This document shows, piece by piece, positions 39,754-48,493 of a DNA stretch of 64,000 nt (positions within the stretch are counted from its first letter, which is position 1; each line of letters starts with the position of its first letter). The notes under the pieces are model-generated. The model saw only the letters and a program-made list of their open reading frames with translations. It was not told where the DNA came from and did no database searches. The translations under genes and the position numbers were made by a program. Source of the DNA: Rugosimonospora africana (GTDB taxonomy: Bacteria; Actinomycetota; Actinomycetes; Mycobacteriales; Micromonosporaceae); NCBI RefSeq assembly GCF_016862975.1, contig NZ_BONZ01000041.1, forward strand, positions 1 to 64,000, in the 5' to 3' direction.

Positions 39754-41424
39754 ATGGGTGGACGCGTCTCGCGTCGGCTGCTCGCGCTCGGCGCGGCGGG
39801 CATCCTGCTCGGTTCGACGGTGGCGTGCGGCGGCGGCAAGTCCTCGACCGCGGCCGCCGACCGGATCCTGAACGTGTTCTCCGGGGCCAACACCGGATTC
39901 GTGGCCAACTTCAACCCGTTCTCGCAGAACTCGCTGGTCGGCACGGACAGCATGCTCTACGAGGCCCTGATGTACTTCAACGGCGGCAAGGCCGACGACG
40001 TGCAGCCACAGCTGGCCACCGCGTACACCTTCGGCGACAGCGGCAAGTCGCTGACCTTCACCCTGCGGGACGGGGTGAAGTGGAGCGACGGGCAGCCGTT
40101 CAGTGCGCAGGATGTGGCCTTCACCTTCAACCTGTTGAAGGACAACACGAAGACGAACCTGCAGGGCCTGCCGGTCACCGGCGCGACCGCCACCGACCAG
40201 ACCCACGTCACCGTCACGTTCAGCCAGCCGGTCTACACCCGGCTGATGCTGATCGCCGGCCGCACCTGGATCGTGCCCGAACACATCTGGTCGAAGGTGA
40301 CCGACGCCTCCGCGTACACCAACGACAAGCCGGTGGGGACCGGCCCGTTCGTGGTCAAGTCGGTGAGCCCGCAGAGCTACCTGTACGCGCGCAACCCGCA
40401 CTACTGGGACGCCGGCAAACCGAAGATCGCGGGGATCCGCTTCCACCAGTACAACGGAAACGACAGCGCCATCGCCGCGCTGGCCGCCGGCCAGCTGGAC
40501 TGGACCGGCCTGTTCATCGCCGACATCGACAAGCAGTACGTGGCCAAGGACTCGAAGGACAACAAGTACCTCAACGAGTCCCAGCTGTACGTCACGAACC
40601 TGATCCCCAACCTGGCCAAGGCGCCGTTCAACGACCCGGCCGTCCGCAAGGCGGTCAGCCTGGCCATCGACCGGGACCAGCTCATCAAGTTGGCCTTCTC
40701 CGGCTACGGCAAGCCGGCCAGCCCGGTGGAACTGCCCCGGCCGCTGTACGACGACTACATCAAGCCGGAGTACCAGAACCTGACGCTGCCCTACAACCAG
40801 CAGCAGGCCGAGCAGACCCTGCAGCAGGCCGGCTACACCAAGGGCGCGGACGGCTTCTACGCCAAGGGTGGCAAGCGCCTGTCCTTCACCGTCAAGGTGG
40901 TGCAGGGCTACAGCGACTACATCAGCGCCCTGCAGATCATGACGCAGGAGCTGAAGTCGGCCGGCATCGAGCTCAAGACGCAGCAGGAATCCTTCACGGC
41001 CTTCTCCACCGACCAGCAGACCGGCAACTTCGACGTCATCATCACGAACCTGTACGCCGACGGCCCCAACCCGTACAGCTGGTACGAGCGAGCGTTCGCG
41101 GGTTGGACGACGAAGCCGCTGGGCCAGGAGGCGGGCTCCAACTACGGCCGGTTCCGCGACTCCACAGTGGACCAGGCGCTGACCGCTATCCAGGCGCTTC
41201 CACCGGACCAGAAGGACGCCATCAAGGCCCAACTGTTCAAGGCCGAAGACGTCATCGTGGCGCAGCAGCCGTACATTCCGATCCAGCAGTCGTCGGCGCT
41301 CATCGAGTACCGCACGAACAACTTCACCAACTTCCCGACCGAGCAGAACCACTACGCTCTGGCCACCCCGTTCAACGGTCCGGACATCGGCATCGTGGCG
41401 AAGAACCTGGAGCCGGTGGGATAA
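39754..41424 (+). CDS. ABC transporter substrate-binding lipoprotein, family 5 (Dpp/Opp-type)
   Basis: Protein of 556 aa. Signal with lipobox GSTVACG, then the SBP_bac_5 features: TFTLRDGVKWSDGQPFSAQD, GTGPFVVKSVSPQSYLYARN with NPHYWD, FNDPAVRKAVSLAIDRDQL. Such proteins bind oligopeptides, nickel or, in several actinobacteria and Thermotoga, beta-linked oligosaccharides. ATG 39754 puts the basic GGRVSRRLL segment at the start; ATG 39727 lies within the inverted repeat and lacks a ribosome site. First gene of the SBP-DppB-DppC-DppD-DppF operon, under the TTGACA promoter. Confidence 0.9.
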   Translation: MGGRVSRRLLALGAAGILLGSTVACGGGKSSTAAADRILNVFSGANTGFVANFNPFSQNSLVGTDSMLYEALMYFNGGKADDVQPQLATAYTFGDSGKSLTFTLRDGVKWSDGQPFSAQDVAFTFNLLKDNTKTNLQGLPVTGATATDQTHVTVTFSQPVYTRLMLIAGRTWIVPEHIWSKVTDASAYTNDKPVGTGPFVVKSVSPQSYLYARNPHYWDAGKPKIAGIRFHQYNGNDSAIAALAAGQLDWTGLFIADIDKQYVAKDSKDNKYLNESQLYVTNLIPNLAKAPFNDPAVRKAVSLAIDRDQLIKLAFSGYGKPASPVELPRPLYDDYIKPEYQNLTLPYNQQQAEQTLQQAGYTKGADGFYAKGGKRLSFTVKVVQGYSDYISALQIMTQELKSAGIELKTQQESFTAFSTDQQTGNFDVIITNLYADGPNPYSWYERAFAGWTTKPLGQEAGSNYGRFRDSTVDQALTAIQALPPDQKDAIKAQLFKAEDVIVAQQPYIPIQQSSALIEYRTNNFTNFPTEQNHYALATPFNGPDIGIVAKNLEPVG

Positions 41425-41431
41425 CCGGCCC

Positions 41432-42418
41432 ATGCGGTACCTGCGGCGGAAGCTCGTCTTCTACCTGATCGCGGTGTGGGCGGCGGTGACCCTCAACTTC
41501 CTCATCCCGAAGCTGATGAAGGGCAACCCGGTCGACGCCATCCTGGCCAAGACGCAGAACATGACGCCGATGTCGGCCGACGCCCGGCACGCCCTGGAGG
41601 TGCAGTTCGGGGTCACCCACGACCCGATCTGGAAGCAGTACCTGCAATACCTCGGCAACCTGGCGCATGGCAGGCTCGGCCTGTCGGTCAGCTACTACCC
41701 GGCGCCGGTGTCGAAGGTCATCGAGCAGAGCCTGCCGTGGACCGTGGCGCTGGTCGGCACGGCCACCATACTTGCCGTCCTGATCGGGGTGGGGCTGGGC
41801 ATGCTCGCCGGCTGGCGCCGGGGCACCTGGCCGGACGCGCTGATCCCGAGCACCACCTTCCTGGCCGCCATCCCGTACTTCTGGCTGGCCCTGGTGCTGC
41901 TGTACCTGTTCGGTGGCCTGCTGCACTGGCTTCCGCTCAACAGCGGGTACGACGTGGACACCACGGCCATCGGATTCAACGGCCCGTTCATCGGAAGCGC
42001 CCTGTACCACGGAATCCTGCCGGCGCTGTCCATTGTGGTCGCATCGATCGCCGGCTGGATGCTGGGCATGCGCAACATGATGGTGTCCACCATGGCCGAG
42101 GACTACGTGGTCACCGCCGAGGCCAAGGGGCTGCGGCCGGCTCGCGTCATGCTGCAGTACGCCGCCCGCAACGCGGTGCTGCCCAGTGTGGCGGGGTTCG
42201 CGATCTCGCTGGGTTTCGTGGTCAGCGGCTCGATCGCCACCGAGATCGTGTTCTCCTATCCGGGCGTCGGCACCACGCTGGTGGCCGCCGTCTCCAACGC
42301 CGACTACCCGCTCATGCAGGGCCTCTTCCTGGTCATCGCGCTGTCCGTGCTCGGCGCGAACTTCATCGTGGACCTGCTGTACGCGGTCATCGACCCGCGT
42401 ACCCGGCAGGCGGCGTGA
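41432..42418 (+). CDS. ABC transporter permease, DppB-type
   Basis: Protein of 328 aa with six membrane segments. MRYLRRKLVFYLIAVWAAVT at the start and the EAA motif AEAKGLRPARVMLQYAARNA in the cytosolic loop are characteristic. The typical family statement NPVDAI in the periplasmic loop is present. Forms the translocation channel with the following permease. Seven nt separate it from the SBP stop. Confidence 0.92.
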   Translation: MRYLRRKLVFYLIAVWAAVTLNFLIPKLMKGNPVDAILAKTQNMTPMSADARHALEVQFGVTHDPIWKQYLQYLGNLAHGRLGLSVSYYPAPVSKVIEQSLPWTVALVGTATILAVLIGVGLGMLAGWRRGTWPDALIPSTTFLAAIPYFWLALVLLYLFGGLLHWLPLNSGYDVDTTAIGFNGPFIGSALYHGILPALSIVVASIAGWMLGMRNMMVSTMAEDYVVTAEAKGLRPARVMLQYAARNAVLPSVAGFAISLGFVVSGSIATEIVFSYPGVGTTLVAAVSNADYPLMQGLFLVIALSVLGANFIVDLLYAVIDPRTRQAA

Positions 42419-42428
42419 GGGAGCCGGC

Positions 42429-43361
42429 GTGACCATCGAGACGCAGGCGGACGTGACCGGTGAGACCGTGCCCGTCGTCGTGCCGCGCACCCGCCGGCCC
42501 GGCTGGAGGGGGTTGCTGCGCAGCGGAAAACTCCGGGCGGGGCTCGGCATCGTGCTGTTCTTCGCGCTTGCCGGCCTGATCGGGCCGCTGTTCGTGCACG
42601 ACCCGGAACGGGTCAGCGACGACCAGTTGTTCGGCCCGTCCGCGGCGCACCTGCTGGGCACGACGAACACCGGGCAGGACGTGTTCAAGCTCCTCGTGGT
42701 CAGTAGCCGCGGCTCGCTGACCGTCGGGCTGGTGACCGGGGTACTGGCCACCCTTATCTCCATCGTCATCGGTGTGGTCGGCGCGTACGTGGGCAACCGC
42801 TGGGACGAGGGGCTGTCCCTGTTCAGCAACGTGTTCCTGGTCCTGCCGGGCCTGCCGCTGGTCATTCTGGTCACCGACTACCTGGGCAGCCGGGGGGCCG
42901 CGATGATCGCGGTCATCATCGCGCTGACCAGTTGGGCCGGGCCCGCGCGGGTGCTGCGGGCGCAGACCATGTCGGTACGCGGCCGGGACTACGTCGACGC
43001 CGCCCGGGTCAGCGGCGAACCGGCCTGGCGCATCATCGGCTTTGAAGTGCTGCCGAACCTGCTGCCCATCATCGCCGCGCAGTTCATCTTCGCGGTGCTC
43101 GGCGGCATCCTGACCGAGGCCGCGCTGGCGTTCCTCGGGCTCGGCGGCTCCGGATCCTGGGGGACCATGCTGTACTTCGCGCAGAACGCCCAGGCGCTGT
43201 CGCTGGGCGCGTGGTGGTGGTTCGTCCCGCCGGGACTGTGCATCGCGGTGCTGGGTGCCGGCCTGGCACTCATCAACTTCAGCCTCGACGAGCTGATCAA
43301 CCCACGGCTGCGCGTGCCTCGGGACAAGGCGAACCGTCCAGCGACGGCGGGTACGCCATGA
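42429..43361 (+). CDS. ABC transporter permease, DppC-type
   Basis: Protein of 310 aa from GTG 42429 (GAGGGAG upstream). N-terminal cytosolic extension, then HLLGTTNTGQDVFKLLVVSS (DppC signature region) and the EAA loop DYVDAARVSGEPAWRIIGFE; C-terminal LALINFSLDELINPRLR. Six membrane segments. Its stop overlaps the ATPase start. Confidence 0.92.
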   Translation: MTIETQADVTGETVPVVVPRTRRPGWRGLLRSGKLRAGLGIVLFFALAGLIGPLFVHDPERVSDDQLFGPSAAHLLGTTNTGQDVFKLLVVSSRGSLTVGLVTGVLATLISIVIGVVGAYVGNRWDEGLSLFSNVFLVLPGLPLVILVTDYLGSRGAAMIAVIIALTSWAGPARVLRAQTMSVRGRDYVDAARVSGEPAWRIIGFEVLPNLLPIIAAQFIFAVLGGILTEAALAFLGLGGSGSWGTMLYFAQNAQALSLGAWWWFVPPGLCIAVLGAGLALINFSLDELINPRLRVPRDKANRPATAGTP

Positions 43362-44443
43362 GTTCGGGTGGGGGCGGCGCGGCTCCGGTGCTGTCGGTGC
43401 GCGACATCGCCGTCGACTACGCCGGTCCGAGAACCGTCCACGCGGTCCGCGGGGTCAGCTTCGACCTCGGCCGCTCCGAGGTGCTGGGCATCGCCGGCGA
43501 GAGCGGATGCGGGAAGTCCACCCTCGCGTACGCGATCGCCCGCCTCCTGCGTCCACCGGCCCGGATGACCGCCGGCAGCGTGGTGTTCCACGACACCGAC
43601 GGCACCGCCATCGACGTGACCGCGCTGTCCGGCGAGGCGCTGCGGACGTTCCGCTGGCGGCGGGTGGCGATGGTGTTCCAGGGCGCGATGAACGCGCTGA
43701 ATCCGGTGCTGTCGGTGCGCGCGCAGCTCGGCGACGTCCTGCGGGCACACCTGCCGGACCTGACCCGCCGCGAGCGCGAGGACCGCTGCCGCGAACTGCT
43801 CGACCTGGTGGGCATCGAGGCGCGGTGGATGTCCGGGTACCCGCACGAGCTGTCCGGCGGGATGCGGCAGCGGGTGATGATAGCGATGGCCATGGCGCTG
43901 CGCCCGGACGTGGTGATCCTGGACGAGCCGACCACCGCCCTCGACGTGGTCGTCCAGCGGGAGATCCTGGAGGAGATCGACCGGCTGCGGTCGGTGTTCG
44001 GGTTCGCGGTCATCTTCATCACCCATGACCTGTCGCTGCTGCTGGAGATCAGCGACCGGCTCATCATCATGTACGGCGGGCTGATCGTGGAACAGGGCCG
44101 GGCGACTGAGATCCAGGCCGGAGCGCACCACCCGTACACGCTCGGGATGCTCGGGTCGATCCCCACGCTGCGCGGGGACCGCAGGGTGTTGCACGGCATC
44201 CCGGGCACCCCACCGGACCTGGCCGACCCGCCGTCCGGGTGCCCGTTCACGCCGCGCTGCCGGTACGCGTTCGGTGCCTGCGGCGCCGCCGTCCCGCCGC
44301 TGCTCGACGTCGGTACGCTGACCGCCTGCGCCCAGTACGATCCGGCGCTGCGGCCGGACGGCCCGGACGACGCGCTGGGGTCGGCATCGGCGTCGGTGCC
44401 GGCGGGCTCAGCGGCGGACTCGCCCGTGGAGCCGGCGTCATGA
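43358..44443 (+). CDS. ABC transporter ATPase, DppD-type
   Basis: Protein of 361 aa starting within the permease stop (ATGA). Walker A GESGCGKST (about 47-55), signature LSGGMRQR, Walker B DVVILDEPTTALD, switch in FITHDLSLL, and the oligopeptide-type C-terminal CPFTPRCRYAFGAC segment that binds a 4Fe-4S cluster in related proteins. The last ~25 residues are a low-complexity Ser/Ala tail. Dimerises with the DppF-type subunit. Confidence 0.92.
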   Translation: MSSGGGGAAPVLSVRDIAVDYAGPRTVHAVRGVSFDLGRSEVLGIAGESGCGKSTLAYAIARLLRPPARMTAGSVVFHDTDGTAIDVTALSGEALRTFRWRRVAMVFQGAMNALNPVLSVRAQLGDVLRAHLPDLTRREREDRCRELLDLVGIEARWMSGYPHELSGGMRQRVMIAMAMALRPDVVILDEPTTALDVVVQREILEEIDRLRSVFGFAVIFITHDLSLLLEISDRLIIMYGGLIVEQGRATEIQAGAHHPYTLGMLGSIPTLRGDRRVLHGIPGTPPDLADPPSGCPFTPRCRYAFGACGAAVPPLLDVGTLTACAQYDPALRPDGPDDALGSASASVPAGSAADSPVEPAS

Positions 44444-45471
44444 CGGAGCTCGCGGTCAGCCACCTCAGCAAGACCTTCGTGACGCACGACCGGGGCCGGC
44501 GCGTCCCCTTGCGCGCGGTGGACGACGTGTCGTTCGTCCTGCGCTCCGGCCACACCGTGGCGCTCGTGGGGGAGAGCGGCAGCGGCAAGTCGACGATCGC
44601 ACGGATGCTGGCCCGGCTGGTCCGGCCGACTTCGGGCGAGATCCGGCTGGACGGAGTACCGGTGCCGGGCGGGTACCGGGCGGTCCGCCGGTACCGGGGC
44701 ACCGTACAGATGATCTTCCAGGATCCGTTCGCCTCGCTCAATCCGACTCACACCGTCGGGTATCACCTGCGCCGGCCGCTGCGCCTGCACGATGTCGCCG
44801 AGGACCGGCCTGCCGCCCAGGAAGCCATGTACGGTCTGCTCGCCCGGGTCAACCTGAGCCCCGCGGAGCTGATGGCCGGCAAGTACCCGCACGAGCTGTC
44901 CGGCGGGCAACGGCAGCGGGTCGCGATCGCCCGCGCACTTGCGCCCCGGCCGCGCGTGCTGCTCGCCGACGAGCCGGTGTCCATGTTGGACGTGTCGATC
45001 CGGCTGGAGATCCTCAACCTGATCGAACGGCTGAAGCGGGAAGACGACCTGGCCGTCCTCTACGTGACGCACGACCTGGCCACCGCGCGCTACTTCGCCA
45101 CCGAGGCGATGGTGATGTACCGGGGCCAGGTCGTGGAGTCCGGCTCCAGCGACGACGTCATCCTGCGCCCGGCGCACCCGTACACTCAGCTGCTGGCCAG
45201 CGCGGCCCCGGACCCGACCGCACGCCGCGCGACGACCGCACCCCGCGACCTCGCCGCGGCGGGTAGCGGACCGAACGGCGGTGCGGGCAACCGCTCCGGG
45301 CGGCCGGCGCCGGACGGCGGTTGCCTGTTCCGCAACCGGTGCCCGCACGCGATGGAGGTCTGCCGCCAACCGGTACCGGTGTTCGCGGTCGACGCCACGC
45401 ACACCGCCAGGTGCTGGCTCTACCGGGACGCCGACCAGGCACGCGCCCACGCGGCCGACGCACCGGCCTGA
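44440..45471 (+). CDS. ABC transporter ATPase, DppF-type
   Basis: Protein of 343 aa, ATGA overlap with the previous stop. Walker A GESGSGKST, QMIFQDPFASLNP, signature LSGGQRQR, Walker B VLLADEPVSMLD, C-terminal CLFRNRCPHAMEVC Cys cluster. Last gene of the importer operon. Confidence 0.92.
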   Translation: MTELAVSHLSKTFVTHDRGRRVPLRAVDDVSFVLRSGHTVALVGESGSGKSTIARMLARLVRPTSGEIRLDGVPVPGGYRAVRRYRGTVQMIFQDPFASLNPTHTVGYHLRRPLRLHDVAEDRPAAQEAMYGLLARVNLSPAELMAGKYPHELSGGQRQRVAIARALAPRPRVLLADEPVSMLDVSIRLEILNLIERLKREDDLAVLYVTHDLATARYFATEAMVMYRGQVVESGSSDDVILRPAHPYTQLLASAAPDPTARRATTAPRDLAAAGSGPNGGAGNRSGRPAPDGGCLFRNRCPHAMEVCRQPVPVFAVDATHTARCWLYRDADQARAHAADAPA

Positions 45472-45903
45472 CGGCCGCCCCCGCCTACGTCAGGGGGAGT
45501 AGACGAGCCACCCACCGGCGTCGAAGGCGGTGACACCGACCGGCCGGCCAGCGCGACGGCGGCGGTGCGCCGGTGAGGCGGCGACACCGACCCGCCGGCC
45601 GACGGCTGCCGGGTGCTCGGCGCGGAAGGCGTCGCTCCCGAGAATGTTTCACCCGTCCCGGCCGCCGGCCGCCGTACGCCGCTGGGGGTAGGCCCGCGGC
45701 GCCACGACCGACCCGGGGAGTAGAGGGCGATACGTGCGCTGAGGGATGGCCGACCGGCGCGACGCACCTACGCTGGCCGGTAGTCGACTGGTCTGGGTCG
45801 TGGCGCGGCGAAAGACGCGCCGAGCCAGACCGGTCGAAACGCGCGATACCGCGTGGCCGCGGCCGGCGCGGGCGCCGGGGTCGACCTGAGGGGGGAGGCA
45901 ACC
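45472..45903. other. Intergenic region with a REP-like palindrome, no supported gene
   Basis: Spacer between the importer and the cupin operon. It contains short CCGGCCGGC-rich duplications (CGGTGAGGCGGCGACACCGAC) at ~45520-45590 and the REP-like palindrome at 45785-45836. Frames crossing it are shadows. Confidence 0.5.
45785..45836. repeat. REP-like palindrome, copy A
   Basis: The left arm CGACTGGTCTGGGTCGTGGC and the right arm GAGCCAGACCGGTCG are imperfect reverse complements around a GCGCGGCGAAAGACGCGCC centre. Sequences of the same family occur at 49637-49730 and 51051-51162. Confidence 0.7.
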
Positions 45904-46461
45904 ATGGTCCTCGACACGCACGTCATCACCAACCCGATCAGCGGCGAGCGGATCGTGATCCACGAGACCGGATCCGGGTCCGGCGAGTCGCAACTGGCCT
46001 GGGAGCTGATGCTCGCCCCGGGCGGGCGGGTGCCGAGCAGCCACGCTCACCCCGCGCAGGAGGAGCGGTTCACGGTCGTGTCCGGACGGATGCGGTTCCG
46101 GGTCGGCGGTCACCCGATCCTCGCCGGGCCGGGGGCCACCGTGGTGGTACCGCCGGAAACCGTGCACAGCTTTGCCAACGCCGGCCCGGAGACGGCCCGG
46201 GTGCTCGTCACCACCACGCCCGCGCTCCAGATGCGGGAACTCCTGGAGACCGCCGCCGCGATGGCCCGGGAACAACACGCCGCCGGGCGGTGGTTGCCGC
46301 ACCTGTTCGACCTGGCGCTGTTCATGTCCGACTTCGAGCGTGAGGTCCGCGCGCCGTACCTGCCGGTCGGGTTGGTACGGCTGGCGATGCGCGCGGTGGC
46401 CCGGCTGGCGAGGGTGGGAGGCCGGGACTCCCGGTACCGCCGGCTGCGCGCCGGCGCGTGA
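45904..46461 (+). CDS. Cupin-domain protein
   Basis: Protein of 185 aa. HETGSGSGESQLAWELMLAP leads into the cupin motif 1 region SSHAHPAQEERFTVVSGRMR, which has two His and the Glu for metal binding, then VVVPPETVHSFANAG as motif 2. A helical C-terminal part (FDLALFMSDFEREVRAPYL) is extra to the minimal cupin. Function unknown; could be an isomerase, oxygenase or regulator. ATG 45904 has GGGGGGAGG upstream. Its stop overlaps the ABC ATPase start, the first of four coupled junctions in this cassette. Confidence 0.85.
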   Translation: MVLDTHVITNPISGERIVIHETGSGSGESQLAWELMLAPGGRVPSSHAHPAQEERFTVVSGRMRFRVGGHPILAGPGATVVVPPETVHSFANAGPETARVLVTTTPALQMRELLETAAAMAREQHAAGRWLPHLFDLALFMSDFEREVRAPYLPVGLVRLAMRAVARLARVGGRDSRYRRLRAGA

Positions 46462-47573
46462 TGGCGCGTGACGGCTCCGCGGTGAACGCCATCGAGGTCC
46501 GCGACCTGGTGAAGCGGTACCGGGGCGGCACCGCTGACGCGGTCGGCGGAGTGTCGTTCGACGTCCCGTACGGCGAGTTCTTCTGTCTCCTCGGCCCGAA
46601 CGGCGCCGGGAAGACCACCGTGGTCTCGATTCTCACCACGACGCTCATCCCGTCCGGCGGCCAGGCCCGCATCGCCGGCCACGACCTGGCGACTCGGCAG
46701 TCGCTGGTGCGCCGGAACATCGGGATCGTCTTCCAGCAGCCGTCGCTGGACCTCAACCTGACCGCGGAGGAGAACATCCGCCTGCACGCGGTGCTGTACG
46801 GCCGGTACCCGTGGCGCCCGCTGTACCGGATGATGCCGGCCGCGTACCGCCGGCAGGTCAGCGACCTGGCAGCCGTCCTCGGCCTGACCGGCGTCCTCCA
46901 CCGGCGCACCCGGATCCTGTCCGGAGGCATGCGCCGGCGGCTGGAGATCGCCCGTGCGCTGACCCACCGGCCCCGGGTGCTGTTCCTCGACGAACCGACC
47001 GTGGGCCTCGACCCGGACAGCCGGCGCGCGGTCTGGTCCTACCTCGAGCAGGTTCGGCGGCAGGATGGTACGACCATTTTCCTCACCACCCATTACCTGC
47101 AGGAGGCGGAAAGCGCCGGCGCGGTCTGCGTCCTGGCCGGCGGCCGGGTCGTCGAGCGCGGGCGACCCGCCGACCTGAAGGCCCGCCACACGAGGCCGGA
47201 GCTGGTGCTCGACGCGCGCGACCGGGACGCGCTGCGCCGCGAGCTGCTGCGGCTCGGCCTGCCGGTCCGCTCGGGCCCGGCAAGCGACGTCCCTCCAAGC
47301 GACGGCCCGGCAAGCGACGGCGCTGTGAGTGGCGACCCGGTGAGCGGCGGCCCGGCTACGCCCGGCACCTCAGCGGATGGCGCCGGAGCGCCCGACGGCG
47401 GGGCGGTGGGCGACGGGGCGGCGTTGCGCGTCCCGCTGGACGGGCGCAGCGCTCAGGACATCGTCCGGAGCCTGGAGTCCGAACTGACCCGGCTGCACAT
47501 CGCGCAGCCGACGCTGGAGGACGCGTACCTGCGGCTGATCGGCCACGCGGCGCGGACAGGCGCCGACCGGTGA
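46458..47573 (+). CDS. ABC exporter ATPase, DrrA-type
   Basis: Protein of 371 aa. Walker A LLGPNGAGKTTVVS (about 45-56), signature LSGGMRRRLE, Walker B VLFLDEPTVGLD, and FLTTHYLQEAESAG, all as in the daunorubicin-resistance ATPase family, which drives export of antibiotics or glycolipids. The C-terminal regulatory part is interrupted by a SDGPASDG-type pentapeptide repeat (15-bp unit) at residues ~275-300. The start may be GTG 46458 (overlap) or ATG 46461. Partner permease follows with a GTGA overlap. Confidence 0.9.
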   Translation: MMARDGSAVNAIEVRDLVKRYRGGTADAVGGVSFDVPYGEFFCLLGPNGAGKTTVVSILTTTLIPSGGQARIAGHDLATRQSLVRRNIGIVFQQPSLDLNLTAEENIRLHAVLYGRYPWRPLYRMMPAAYRRQVSDLAAVLGLTGVLHRRTRILSGGMRRRLEIARALTHRPRVLFLDEPTVGLDPDSRRAVWSYLEQVRRQDGTTIFLTTHYLQEAESAGAVCVLAGGRVVERGRPADLKARHTRPELVLDARDRDALRRELLRLGLPVRSGPASDVPPSDGPASDGAVSGDPVSGGPATPGTSADGAGAPDGGAVGDGAALRVPLDGRSAQDIVRSLESELTRLHIAQPTLEDAYLRLIGHAARTGADR

Positions 47574-48493
47574 ACCCAGCGGCCACCCGCCGGTCCGCGG
47601 CGGCCCGCGACACCGTCCCGCCGGGCGGCTCGGCGGTCACCGGCCGACCGGCCGGTCCCGGCCGGCCGACGGATCCCGGGCGACCGACGCGGCCGGCGGC
47701 CGTGTCCCGGATCGGGCATCAGCTGACGGCCGTCCTCGTCATCGCCTGGCGCGACGTCGTGAAGCTGCTCCGGGACCGTCCCCGGATGGCCGTGAACCTC
47801 GCCTTCCCGGTCCTGCTGATCGCCGGGCTGGGCAGCGTCCTGCAGTCCACAGTGGGCGAGGTCACCGGGTTGGACGCGGTGACGCTCGCGTTCAGCGGGG
47901 TGCTCGCGGCGACGCTGTTCCAGTCGGCCGCGGCCGGCATGATCTCGATCGTCGAGGACCGCGAGAACGACTTCTCCCGGGAACTGTTCGTCGCTCCGGT
48001 CGCGCGGCTGGCGCTGGTCGCCGGGAAGGTGCTCGGCGAGACGGCCGTGGCACTGATCCAGGGCGTGTGCGTCGTCGGATTCGCGCTCGCCGTCGGCGTG
48101 CGGTTCGGCCCGGGGCAGGTGGCGCGGATGGCCCCGGTGTGTCTGGCGTGCTGCCTGCTCGGTGGCGCGTTCGGATTGGTCACCGTCGCCGTCCTGCCCA
48201 ACCAGCGGGCCGCGATGCAGGTGTTCCAGTTCCTCATCATCCCGCAGTACGTGCTCGGCGGCGTGCTGGCGCCGCTGCGCGGGCTGTCCGGGTACCTGAA
48301 CGTGGTGGCGGCGGCGATGCCGGTGCGGTACGCGGTCGACCTCAACCGGGCGGCGTTCTACGCGGGCCGCCACGGGTACGCCGCCGCCGTAACCGGCGAT
48401 CCTCGGGTCGACGTCGCCGTGGTCGCCGGCCTGTTCGTGGTGCTGATGGCGGCCGGCGCGGCGGTGTTCGAGTACCGGGAGCGCACCCGGTGA
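47570..48493 (+). CDS. ABC-2-type exporter permease, DrrB-type
   Basis: Protein of 307 aa from GTG 47570. The first ~45 residues form a Pro/Gly/Arg-rich tail ([18 protein letters not shown], short repeat). Six membrane segments follow, with the ABC-2 signature region IVEDRENDFSRELFVAPVAR and FQFLIIPQYVLGGVLAPLRG. Exports an unknown hydrophobic compound together with the DrrA-type ATPase. Its stop overlaps the glycosyltransferase start. Confidence 0.9.
   Translation: MNPAATRRSAAARDTVPPGGSAVTGRPAGPGRPTDPGRPTRPAAVSRIGHQLTAVLVIAWRDVVKLLRDRPRMAVNLAFPVLLIAGLGSVLQSTVGEVTGLDAVTLAFSGVLAATLFQSAAAGMISIVEDRENDFSRELFVAPVARLALVAGKVLGETAVALIQGVCVVGFALAVGVRFGPGQVARMAPVCLACCLLGGAFGLVTVAVLPNQRAAMQVFQFLIIPQYVLGGVLAPLRGLSGYLNVVAAAMPVRYAVDLNRAAFYAGRHGYAAAVTGDPRVDVAVVAGLFVVLMAAGAAVFEYRERTR

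Noticed and set aside
43417-45450. Long minus-strand open frames opposite the DppD/DppF genes
   Set aside because: No domain is recognisable and the composition is that of an antisense shadow of GC-rich coding sequence.
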